Shown piece by piece: positions 1 through 7,002 of a stretch of 64,000 nt of DNA. The position numbers and the translations under genes were made by a program. The notes under the pieces are model-generated. The model had not been told where the DNA came from, made no database searches, and saw only the letters and a list, made by a program, of their open reading frames with translations. The stretch is from Piscinibacter defluvii (lineage in GTDB: Bacteria > Pseudomonadota > Gammaproteobacteria > Burkholderiales > Burkholderiaceae_C): contig NZ_RCHJ01000025.1 of the NCBI RefSeq assembly GCF_004011805.1, positions 23,462-87,461 of the forward strand, read 5' to 3'. The number at the start of each line of letters is the position of its first letter. Within the stretch, counting starts at the first letter, position 1.

Positions 1-695
1 TCGACCGCGAGATGGGCAGCCGCTACAGCGTGGTGATCGCCAACGTCACCGGCCGCGACCTGGTCGGCTTCGTCGAGGAGGCCAAGGCCAAGGTGGCGCA
101 GGCGGTCAAGCTGCCCACCGGCTACCGCGTCGCCTGGGGCGGGCAGTTCGAGAACCAGCAGCGCGCCGCCGCGCGGCTGACGCTGGTGGTGCCGCTGTCG
201 CTGGCCTTCATCTTCGTCATCCTCTTCACCACCTTCGGCTCGGTGCGCCAGGCGTTGCTGGTGCTCAGCAACATCCCGTTCGCGCTGGTCGGCGGCATCG
301 TCGCGCTGTGGGTGACGGGCGAGTACCTGTCGGTGCCGGCCTCGGTCGGCTTCATCGCGCTGCTGGGCATCGCGGTGCTCAACGGCGTGGTGCTGGTGAG
401 CTACTTCAACCAGTTGCACGCCGAGGGCCTGTCCCTGCGCGAGAGCGTGGTGCAGGGCGCCAAGCGACGCCTGCGGCCGGTGCTGATGACGGCCTCGATC
501 ACGGCCTTCGGCCTGATCCCGCTGCTGTTCGCCACCGGCCCCGGGTCGGAGATACAGCGCCCGCTGGCCATCGTCGTCATCGGCGGGCTCATCACGGCCA
601 CCGCGTTGACCCTGATCCTGCTGCCCATCCTTTATCTGAGGTTCGGCCAGTCGTTCGCCGCAGCCGCCGACGCCAAGGAGCTCAACCATGCCTAG
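1..695 (+). CDS. Heavy-metal efflux RND transporter (CusA/CzcA type), C-terminal part
   Basis: This is the 3' end of a heavy-metal RND inner-membrane pump; the window begins inside the gene, in the frame whose first complete codon is at position 3. The visible ~230 residues hold the end of the periplasmic porter domain and the last five transmembrane helices, with the family hallmarks of a long hydrophobic run around LVVPLSLAFIFVILFTT, then AVLNGVVLVSYFN and the RRLRPVLMTAS loop before the final helices. HME-RND pumps use the proton gradient to export Cu/Ag or Co/Zn/Cd across both membranes with a membrane-fusion protein and a TolC-type channel. The two following overlapping genes fit this complex. 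The metal-specificity residues lie outside the window, so the substrate cannot be read here. Confidence 0.93.
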   Translation, partial: DREMGSRYSVVIANVTGRDLVGFVEEAKAKVAQAVKLPTGYRVAWGGQFENQQRAAARLTLVVPLSLAFIFVILFTTFGSVRQALLVLSNIPFALVGGIVALWVTGEYLSVPASVGFIALLGIAVLNGVVLVSYFNQLHAEGLSLRESVVQGAKRRLRPVLMTASITAFGLIPLLFATGPGSEIQRPLAIVVIGGLITATALTLILLPILYLRFGQSFAAAADAKELNHA

Positions 696-990
696 TCACT
701 GCCTCACTCTGGTGAGCCCGCCCGAGATCGAAGAGAAGCTGCTGGACACGCTGCTCGAGGTTGCGGGCAACGAGGTCTTCACCAGCACAGCCACCTTCAG
801 CCACGGCACCGCGCATGGCCGCCTCAGCAGCACCGAGCAGGTGATGGGGCGCAGCCGCTCGGTGCAGGTCCAGATCCTGGTCAAGCACGACGAACTGGAT
901 CAATTGCTCGCAGCACTGCGCACCGGCTTTGCCGGCACGGGGCTGCGCTACTGGGTCACCTCGCTGACCCAGGCAGGAGAAATCAAATGA
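688..990 (+). CDS. DUF3240 family small protein of the RND efflux operon
   Basis: A 100-residue soluble protein whose ATG overlaps the end of the RND pump gene by 8 bp, so translation is probably coupled. It has the alternating strand/helix pattern of ferredoxin-like or PII-like small proteins: an N-terminal LTLVSPPEIEEKLLDTLLE segment, a central QVQILVKHDELDQLLAAL strand-helix unit, and a C-terminal YWVTSLTQAGEI strand. DUF3240 proteins are typically encoded immediately after CzcA/CusA-type genes and are presumed regulatory or accessory; their biochemical role is unknown. It ends ATGA-overlapped with the TolC-type gene, making pump, DUF3240 and channel one operon. The family call rests on context and sequence resemblance. 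Confidence 0.8.
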   Translation: MPSHCLTLVSPPEIEEKLLDTLLEVAGNEVFTSTATFSHGTAHGRLSSTEQVMGRSRSVQVQILVKHDELDQLLAALRTGFAGTGLRYWVTSLTQAGEIK

Positions 991-2258
991 ACCCCCCACG
1001 ACTCGTTCTCATCGCCCGCGCGGTGGCGCTCAGCCTGGGCCTGGCCTGGTCGCTGGCCTCGGCCGCCGGCGCGGCCTCGCCGACGGAGTTGCCCAGCGCT
1101 GAACTGGCGCGCGCGGCCATCGAACAGGATCCTGCCGTCTTGCAGGCCCTGCGTGCTCTGGAGGCTTCCCGCCATAGCGCGGCCATGCTGGAGACCGGCC
1201 CCCACGAGTGGACCGTGGGCGCCGCCGCGCAGCGCCGCCGCATCGACGGCGGCACGAACTCCAACGAATGGTCGATGCAGATCGAACGGCCGATCCGCAT
1301 CGCCGGTAAGGCGGGCCTCGATCGACGCCTAGGCCAGACCACGGAGGACCTGGCACGCGCGCAGCTGGCCGCTGCGCGCGTCGAGGCCGCGCGCACCCTG
1401 CTCGACACCTGGATCGACTGGCTCGCGGCGCGCCAGGCCCGGGAATCGCTGGACGAGCAGGTGCGTGCGACCGAAGAGAACCAGCGCAACGTCACGCTGC
1501 GCCAGAAGGCGGGCGATGCCTCGCGGCTGGAACTCAATGTGGCCCAGGGCGACGTTGCCCAGGCCCGTCAACAGGTCGCCACAGCCGCCACGGCCGAGGC
1601 CAAGGCCCTGGCCGCACTGAAGATCCGCTACCCGACCTTGCCGGCCCAGCCGCAGCCACTGCCGGATCCGGTGGCGCTGGAGGGCGACGAGGCACAGTGG
1701 CGCGCGCGTGTGCTCGACGCGCACCCCTTGCTGAAAGCTGCGGAGCAGGGTCTGCGCAAGGCCGAGCTGACGGCCGACCGCGTTCGGGCTGACCGCACGC
1801 CGGACCCGACCGTGGGTGTGTTCACCTCGTCGGAAGCCTCGCGCACCGAACGGGTCGTCGGCATCAGCCTGAGCATTCCCTTGGGCGGCAACTACCGCGA
1901 GCAGGCCTCGCGCGAAGCACTGAAGCAGGTCGAGGTCGCTCGCGCGGCCCTGGACCGGCAGCGCCGCGAGCTCGAACTGCTGGTGTCCGGCCAGGTCCAG
2001 GACGCCATCGGCAGTGTCGAGCGCTGGCGCCTGGCCGAGCAGGCGGCCGCCACTGCGCGCGAGACGGCGCGACTGACGCAGAAGGCCTACACCGCGGGCG
2101 AGGCCGATGTACAGGCGCTGCTGCTTGTCAGGCGCCAGGCGCTGGAGGCGGCCACCACGGCCAACGCCGCACGGGCGGAAGCCCTGCGAGCGCGGTACCG
2201 GCTGCAGATCGACGCCGGGCTCCTGTGGCCCGGATCGGACCGGACGACCGATCGCTGA
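987..2258 (+). CDS. TolC-family outer membrane efflux protein (CzcC/CusC-like)
   Basis: A 423-residue outer-membrane channel subunit. An N-terminal signal peptide of about 27 residues ends near the alanine-rich ASAAGAAS segment. The mature part is the duplicated OEP pattern: long alpha-helical, alanine/arginine/glutamate-rich stretches broken by short strand regions such as NEWSMQIERPIRIAGK and TVGVFTSSEASRTERVVGISLSIPLGG, which match the beta-barrel strands of CzcC-type proteins. Length is normal for CzcC. It has no lipobox, unlike the second TolC-type protein at 7003-8439. Start is the ATG overlapping the TGA of the DUF3240 gene. It presumably forms the outer-membrane exit for the upstream RND pump. 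Confidence 0.9.
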   Translation: MNPPRLVLIARAVALSLGLAWSLASAAGAASPTELPSAELARAAIEQDPAVLQALRALEASRHSAAMLETGPHEWTVGAAAQRRRIDGGTNSNEWSMQIERPIRIAGKAGLDRRLGQTTEDLARAQLAAARVEAARTLLDTWIDWLAARQARESLDEQVRATEENQRNVTLRQKAGDASRLELNVAQGDVAQARQQVATAATAEAKALAALKIRYPTLPAQPQPLPDPVALEGDEAQWRARVLDAHPLLKAAEQGLRKAELTADRVRADRTPDPTVGVFTSSEASRTERVVGISLSIPLGGNYREQASREALKQVEVARAALDRQRRELELLVSGQVQDAIGSVERWRLAEQAAATARETARLTQKAYTAGEADVQALLLVRRQALEAATTANAARAEALRARYRLQIDAGLLWPGSDRTTDR

Positions 2259-2291
2259 AACACCCCCAACGACCACCACGGAGACTTCATC

Positions 2292-2828
2292 ATGAACCCT
2301 TCGCGCCTTCACCTGTTCCCCGTCCTCGCCGCCGTCGCCGCGCTCGCCGGCTGCGCAACACCGCCTCCGCCCGATCCTGCGGCGGAAGTCCCGCATTGCT
2401 ACAAGACCAACAAGGGACGGGTCATCGCGTGCACCAGCGCGCCGGTGCCGAGCCTCAATGCGGACGCCGAGGCGAAGCGTTTCGTGCCCGACCCGAGCGC
2501 CCTGACCGTGTACGTCGTGCGCCGCAATTGGGGCGACGGCCGCAACTTCGTGAAGGTCCAGGCTGACAACGGCCCCGCGATCGAGACCCTGCCCGACACG
2601 ATGGTGCGCATGAAGTTCAAGCCGGGCGCCCACACGATAGCCTTCGAGTTCGAGGGCAAACGCCAGAGCACGACCATTACGGGTCAGGCCGGTGATGTGC
2701 GCTTCGTCAGGATCGACGGCACGGTCTGGTCCTGGAAGAGCACTTACGAGTGGGCCACCGAGTCAGAAGCCGCGATCCGAGAGCGAGCGCTCAAGGCACG
2801 GCTCGTGGCCGACGTGGCGGCCCGGTGA
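2292..2828 (+). CDS. Periplasmic lipoprotein, DUF2846-like
   Basis: A 178-residue predicted lipoprotein: a hydrophobic signal ending in the lipobox LAGC at residues 18-21, followed by a proline-rich linker. The mature domain contains YVVRRNWGDGRNFVKVQADN and LPDTMVRMKFKPGAHTIAFEF, the strand-rich pattern of DUF2846-type or carboxypeptidase-regulatory-like periplasmic domains in which a substrate-like loop is followed by a PG(A/T)H motif. Two cysteines (CYKTNKGRVIAC) could form a disulfide. It is 33 bp downstream of the TolC gene with a purine-rich ACGGAGAC ribosome site, and its stop codon overlaps the next start. Its function is unknown; co-transcription with metal efflux genes is inferred. 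Confidence 0.7.
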   Translation: MNPSRLHLFPVLAAVAALAGCATPPPPDPAAEVPHCYKTNKGRVIACTSAPVPSLNADAEAKRFVPDPSALTVYVVRRNWGDGRNFVKVQADNGPAIETLPDTMVRMKFKPGAHTIAFEFEGKRQSTTITGQAGDVRFVRIDGTVWSWKSTYEWATESEAAIRERALKARLVADVAAR

Positions 2829-3919
2829 GCGAGGGTGATACTGCGACCGTGACTTCGCGCGATCCCGTTCAGAAGCCAACCGCCGGCAAGCTTCCGGCCG
2901 GCGTGGGCGCCGCGCTGCTCGCCGCGGCACTCTTCGGCGCCGGTACACCGCTGGCCAAGGCACTCATGGCCGGTGTCGGACCGTGGACGCTTGCCGGCCT
3001 GTTGTACCTGGGCTCCGGTCTCGGGCTTGCGCTGCTGCGGTTGCTGCGGAGGGCACCCTCGGCGAATCTGGAACCCGGCGAGTGGCCGTGGCTGGCGGGC
3101 GCGGTGCTTGCGGGTGGCGTGGTGGGGCCGGTGCTGCTGATGTCCGGCCTGTCGGCCATGCCAGCCTCCGGCGCGTCGCTTCTGCTTAACGCCGAGGGCG
3201 TGTTCACCGCACTGCTGGCCTGGTTCGCCTTCAAGGAGAACTTCGACCGGCGCATCGCCCTGGGGATGCTGGCCATTGTGGCCGGCGCCGCCGTGCTGAG
3301 CTGGCCGGGCGAAGCGCAATTCGGCGCACTGTGGCCTGCGCTCGCGGTGTTGGGCGCCTGCCTGGCCTGGGGCCTGGACAACAACCTCACGCGCAAGGTC
3401 TCGTTGGCCGACGCCACCTGGGTGGCGATGGTCAAGGGCTTGGCAGCTGGATCGATGAACCTGGCCATCGCACTGGCGTCGGGCGCCAAGCTGCCGTCAT
3501 TCAGCATGTTGGCCGGTTCTGCCGTGCTGGGCTTCGTCTCCTACGGCGTCAGCCTGACGCTGTTCGTCGTCGCGCTGCGGCATCTGGGTACCGCGCGCAC
3601 TGGAGCGTACTTCTCGGTGGCGCCGTTCTTCGGCGCTGTGCTGGCGGTCTTGTTGCTTGGAGAGACCGTGACTCCAGCCCTGCTCGTCGCCGGCGTGCTG
3701 ATGGCGCTGGGCGTTTGGCTGCACCTCAGCGAGCGGCATGGGCACATGCATGGGCACGAAGCGTTGGAACACGAGCATGAGCATGAACACGACATGCACC
3801 ACCAACACGAGCACGCGCAGGGACCCGTGGCCGGGAGTCATTCGCACCCGCATCGCCACGAGCCCCTGACCCACGCACACGAGCACTTTCCCGACGCGCA
3901 CCACCGGCACAGCCACTGA
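2825..3919 (+). CDS. EamA/DMT-family transporter with histidine-rich cytosolic tail
   Basis: A 364-residue ten-helix drug/metabolite superfamily transporter made of two EamA repeats (about residues 15-150 and 160-290). The repeats are recognisable by the helix-end sequences FGAGTPLAKALM and SLTLFVVALRHLGTARTGAYF. The C-terminal ~60 residues are extremely rich in His, Glu and Asp (runs such as EHEHEHEHDMHHQHEH), unlike the rest of the family and strongly suggestive of divalent metal binding. The GTG at 2825 is chosen because it overlaps the preceding TGA as GTGA; an upstream ATG at 2750 would overlap the lipoprotein gene extensively. In a heavy-metal operon a metal-ion export role is a reasonable inference, not shown by sequence. 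Confidence 0.85.
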   Translation: MSEGDTATVTSRDPVQKPTAGKLPAGVGAALLAAALFGAGTPLAKALMAGVGPWTLAGLLYLGSGLGLALLRLLRRAPSANLEPGEWPWLAGAVLAGGVVGPVLLMSGLSAMPASGASLLLNAEGVFTALLAWFAFKENFDRRIALGMLAIVAGAAVLSWPGEAQFGALWPALAVLGACLAWGLDNNLTRKVSLADATWVAMVKGLAAGSMNLAIALASGAKLPSFSMLAGSAVLGFVSYGVSLTLFVVALRHLGTARTGAYFSVAPFFGAVLAVLLLGETVTPALLVAGVLMALGVWLHLSERHGHMHGHEALEHEHEHEHDMHHQHEHAQGPVAGSHSHPHRHEPLTHAHEHFPDAHHRHSH

Positions 3920-3945
3920 CCTAGTCGGCGCGGTAACCTCGGTTC

Positions 3946-4176
3946 GTGCAGCGCAAGGACATCGTCATCGTCACGCCCGCGCTGGCGGACGCGAACAACG
4001 GCAACTTGCAGACAGCCGGCCAGTGGACGCGCATGCTGCGGAGATCCCACAGCGTTCGCCTGGCGGCGGCCTGGGACGGCGGCGACGAGGCGCAAAGTCC
4101 TAGGTGCAGAGCATTGGTCGACGCCGAGTTCACCTGGTGCGGGCAGCGGGGCGCCTTACGTCTATGGCCGCTGTAG
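3946..4176 (+). pseudogene. senB: Truncated remnant of selenosugar synthase SenB (TIGR04348 glycosyltransferase)
   Basis: A 76-codon reading frame starting with GTG. Its first ~46 residues carry the conserved N-terminus of the SenB/TIGR04348 glycosyltransferases: DIVIVTPALADANNGN is almost the family signature, followed by the QTA-x2-W-x2-ML helix. Full-length members have about 320 residues; here similarity stops near residue 48 and the rest reads as unrelated sequence up to a TAG. The usual Trp of NGNWQTA is Leu, consistent with decay. The tail overlaps the end of the convergent gene at 4162. SenB makes the selenosugar intermediate of selenoneine synthesis; no senA or senC is near. I read it as a degraded gene fragment. 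Confidence 0.7.
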
Positions 4177-4545
4177 AGTGACTCGCAAGGTCGACTCCTT
4201 GGTGGACTTGTTGGTCCACATCCAGCAGTAGTCCTGCTGAATCTCGACGCCGAGTTTGCCGCTGCCCTTGGCCACACCATCCTGCTTGGCCGGGAACTTC
4301 ACCGCCTTGCCCTCGTGGTAGTGGATGTTGAAGTTCAGCGGCACATTGGCCGAGAACTGCCACTGCAGGTCGTCGGGCGGGTTCAACTTGCCGCAGATCT
4401 CGGCAAATTGCCCAGGCGCAACCGCAAGCTGCCTCTCGAAGCGGCCAGCGGCGTCCCAAGTGATGTCGATCACCTCGGCCCGCGCCGCAGCGGGCAATGC
4501 GACGGCGAGCCCGATCATGGCGCCGATCCAGAAGTGCAGTCTCAT
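4162..4545 (-). CDS. Secreted protein of unknown function in copper locus
   Basis: A 127-residue protein with a clear Sec signal peptide (cleavage expected after the alanine-rich PAAARA near residue 23). The mature domain is compact and strand-rich, with a Cys (FAEICGKL), the conserved-looking segment NFNIHYHEGKAVKFPAKQDG and a C-terminal YCWMWTNKS motif. Histidines in HYHEG, the two cysteines and nearby Met/Trp residues are compatible with metal binding or a disulfide. It is the distal gene of the minus-strand copper cluster, 60 bp beyond the CusF-like gene. I do not recognise a named family; the periplasmic location is the only firm inference. Confidence 0.72.
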   Translation of the reverse strand: MRLHFWIGAMIGLAVALPAAARAEVIDITWDAAGRFERQLAVAPGQFAEICGKLNPPDDLQWQFSANVPLNFNIHYHEGKAVKFPAKQDGVAKGSGKLGVEIQQDYCWMWTNKSTKESTLRVTLQRP

Positions 4546-4605
4546 CGGCAGTCCCTCAAACTCGTAAGGCCTCTCGGCGGCGCGTGCGGTGAAGCGCCGG
4601 CTTGC

Positions 4606-4941
4606 CTACTTGGCGGGCTGGATGTCGGTCACGATCATCTTGCCGCCTTCGTTGACCACCATGAACTTGACCTTGTCGCCGGCCTTCAGCGACGCGAGCA
4701 TGCCCTTGTCCTTGGCGGTGAAGACCATGGTCATCCCGGGCATGTCCAGGTGCTTGATGTCGCCGTGCTTGATGGTGACCTTGCCGGCCTCCTGATCGAC
4801 CTTCTTCACCTCGCCGTCCGTCATGGTGGCCGGCTTGGACATGTCCATCTTGCTGTGGTCCATGGTGGCCTGAGCGAAGCTGCTCACAGGCAGCGCGGCA
4901 GCGAAGGCGAGGGCAGAGATGGCCAGAACTTGCTTGATCAT
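4606..4941 (-). CDS. CusF-like periplasmic copper-binding protein
   Basis: A 111-residue periplasmic metallochaperone. A signal peptide ends at SSFAQA (about residue 25) and is followed by a Met/His-rich linker DHSKMDMSK. The OB-fold CusF domain contains GEVKKVDQEAGKVTIKHGDI and the metal site motif HLDMPGMTMVF. In E. coli CusF the site uses His36, Trp44, Met47 and Met49 within NWPEMTM. Here both Met ligands are kept (GMTM), but the tryptophan that caps Cu(I) by a cation-pi contact is replaced by Met. CusF proteins pass Cu(I)/Ag(I) to the Cus RND pump. The gene lies between a cupredoxin and another secreted protein in the copper operon. Confidence 0.9.
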   Translation of the reverse strand: MIKQVLAISALAFAAALPVSSFAQATMDHSKMDMSKPATMTDGEVKKVDQEAGKVTIKHGDIKHLDMPGMTMVFTAKDKGMLASLKAGDKVKFMVVNEGGKMIVTDIQPAK

Positions 4942-5025
4942 GTTGATGACTTCCTCAATGGTGAGTAGAGAGCGGGGCTGCCCTCGTGCCCTTGCGGACG
5001 GACACGAGCGCTCGAAGCCGCAAGT

Positions 5026-5514
5026 TCACTTCTTGCTGACCTTGACGGCGCCCTTCATGCCGGCCTCGTAGTGGCCAGGCATCAGGCAGGCGAAGTTCAC
5101 GGTTCCCGCCTTGGTGAACTGCCAGATGATCTCGCCCTGCTTGCCGGGGGCGAGGCTCAGCTTGCTGGGCTCGTCGTGCTCCATGTCGGGGAACTTCTTC
5201 ATCACCTCCAGGTGTTCCAGCAGTTCTTTCTCGGTGCCCAGGCTGAGTTCGTGTTTGACCTGGCCAAGGTTCTTGACCACCAAGCGCACCGTCTCGCCTT
5301 GCTTGACCTGGATGTCCGAGGGGGTGTAGCGCATCGCGTCGCTCATCTCGACGGTGATGGTGCGCGTCACCTTGGCAGCGACGCCCGGCTTGCCGATGGC
5401 GTCGTCGCCATGGTCGTGGCCGCCCGCGTGGTTGCCACCGGCAAACGCGCCGGTCGACAGACACACCGCGGCAACGGCGAGGAGGCGGCGAATGGATTTG
5501 ACCTGATGATTCAT
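5026..5514 (-). CDS. Periplasmic cupredoxin-domain copper protein
   Basis: A 162-residue secreted cupredoxin. The start is placed at the ATG at 5514, preceded by an AAGGAA ribosome site; a 14-residue in-frame extension upstream looks non-coding. After a signal peptide comes a His/Gly-rich segment (GGNHAGGHDHGDD) and a cupredoxin fold with the expected type I copper ligands: His in QVKHELSL, then Cys, His and Met in the C-terminal loop ACLMPGHYEAGM, that is Cys-x4-His-x4-Met. This is the architecture of copper-resistance cupredoxins found next to CopA-type oxidases. It sits 42 bp after the multicopper oxidase stop and is probably co-transcribed with it. Confidence 0.9.
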   Translation of the reverse strand: MNHQVKSIRRLLAVAAVCLSTGAFAGGNHAGGHDHGDDAIGKPGVAAKVTRTITVEMSDAMRYTPSDIQVKQGETVRLVVKNLGQVKHELSLGTEKELLEHLEVMKKFPDMEHDEPSKLSLAPGKQGEIIWQFTKAGTVNFACLMPGHYEAGMKGAVKVSKK

Positions 5515-5556
5515 GAAGGCATTCCTTGTTGATTCGATTGGCAGGATGGCGGCCAC

Positions 5557-6969
5557 TCAGTGACCGCTGTGGGACGTGGGTTTGCGTACCTGGACTTCGG
5601 TGGGCTGCGCCGGCATGACCGCGCGCGGCATGGACTGCCCGCCCTCGGACTTGAAGCGCGCAGGCTCCGTGAGCGGCCCGGTGTATTCGTGGGCCACGGT
5701 ACCCTCCGGGTGCTTGAACCAGCCGGGGTCCTTGTAGTCGCCCGCCTTCTGGTCGCGGCGGACCTTGAGCACGCTGAACATGCCGCCCATTTCCACCGAG
5801 CCGAACGGGCCTTCGCCCGTCATCATCGGTGCGGTGTTGTCGGGTATGGGCATTTCCATCTCGGTCATGTCGGCCATGCCGCGCTCGCCCATCACCATGT
5901 AGTCGGGGATCAGGTTGTTGATCTTCTTGGGGATGCCGCGGTGATCGACCCCGATGAGCGTGGGCACGTTGTGTCCCATGGCGTTCATCGTGTGATGGCT
6001 CTTGTGGCAGTGGAAGGCCCAGTCGCCTTCTTCGTCGGCGAGGAAGTCGACCTGCCGCATCTGCCCGACGGCGATGTCGGTCGTCACCTCCGGCCAGCGC
6101 GCGGCCTTGGGTGTCGGCCCCCCATCCGTGCCCGTGACGACGAACTCGTGGCCATGCAGATGGATCGGGTGGTTGGTCATCGTCAGGTTGCCAATGCGGA
6201 TGCGCACCCTGTCGTTCAAGCGCACGTTCAGCGAGTCGATGCCGGGGAAGACGCGGCTGTTCCACGACCACAGGTTGAAGTCCAGCATCGTCATCGTCTT
6301 GGGCGTGTAGCTGCCCGGATCGATGTCGTAGGCGTTCAGCAGGAAGCAGAAGTCGCGCTGCACCTCATCGATCAACGGGTGCCGGGCCTTCGGATGCGTG
6401 ATCCAGAAGCCCATCATGCCCATCGCCATTTGCGTCATCTCGTCGGCGTGCGGGTGGTACATGAAAGTGCCGGGCCGCCGCGCCACGAACTCGTAGACGA
6501 AGGTCTTGCCCGGCTGGATCGCGGGCTGGGTCAGGCCCGACACACCGTCCATGCCGTTGGGCAGTCGCTGGCCGTGCCAGTGGACACTGGTGTGCTCGGG
6601 CAGCTTGTTGGTGACGAAGATGCGCACGCGGTCGCCCTCGACCACCTCGATGGTCGGACCCGGGCTCTGGCCGTTGTAGCCCCACAGATGGGCCTTGAAG
6701 CCCGGTGCCATCTCGCGCACCACCGGCTCGGCCACCAGGTGGAATTCCTTGACCCCTTGGTTCATGCGCCAGGGCAGCGTCCAGCCGTTGAGCGTGACCA
6801 CGGGGTTGTAGGGCTGGCCGGTCGATGGGACCAGCGGCGGCATGGTGTCCGGCTTGGTCTGTATCACCGGCTCCGGCAAAGCGGCCAGGGCCACGCGGCT
6901 CGCCGCGCTGGCGGCCACGGCACCGCCTGCGATGCCCGCGAACTTGAAGAACTCTCTTCTCGACGACAT
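5557..6969 (-). CDS. Multicopper oxidase, Tat-exported (CopA/laccase-like)
   Basis: A 470-residue multicopper oxidase. The ATG at 6969 follows an AAGGA site and begins a twin-arginine signal (SRREFFKFAG). Copper-site motifs appear in order: HWHGQRLPNGMDGV, TFMYHPHADEMTQM, HPIHLHGHEFVVT and the C-terminal HCHKSHHTMNAMGH, which together supply the type 1 and the trinuclear type 2/3 centre ligands. Near the C-terminus there is a Met-rich segment (GMADMTEMEMP), typical of oxidases that oxidise Cu(I). In the periplasm the enzyme would convert Cu(I) to the less toxic Cu(II) while reducing oxygen. It precedes the cupredoxin and CusF-like genes on the same strand. Confidence 0.95.
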   Translation of the reverse strand: MSSRREFFKFAGIAGGAVAASAASRVALAALPEPVIQTKPDTMPPLVPSTGQPYNPVVTLNGWTLPWRMNQGVKEFHLVAEPVVREMAPGFKAHLWGYNGQSPGPTIEVVEGDRVRIFVTNKLPEHTSVHWHGQRLPNGMDGVSGLTQPAIQPGKTFVYEFVARRPGTFMYHPHADEMTQMAMGMMGFWITHPKARHPLIDEVQRDFCFLLNAYDIDPGSYTPKTMTMLDFNLWSWNSRVFPGIDSLNVRLNDRVRIRIGNLTMTNHPIHLHGHEFVVTGTDGGPTPKAARWPEVTTDIAVGQMRQVDFLADEEGDWAFHCHKSHHTMNAMGHNVPTLIGVDHRGIPKKINNLIPDYMVMGERGMADMTEMEMPIPDNTAPMMTGEGPFGSVEMGGMFSVLKVRRDQKAGDYKDPGWFKHPEGTVAHEYTGPLTEPARFKSEGGQSMPRAVMPAQPTEVQVRKPTSHSGH

Positions 6970-7002
6970 GAACAATCCTTGGAGGTCGACCTGGGGCCGG
7001 GC

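Noticed and set aside
4955..6271. 438-codon minus-strand frame through oxidase and cupredoxin genes
   Set aside because: It is out of frame with both genes; the motif-bearing frames are 5026-5514 and 5557-6969.
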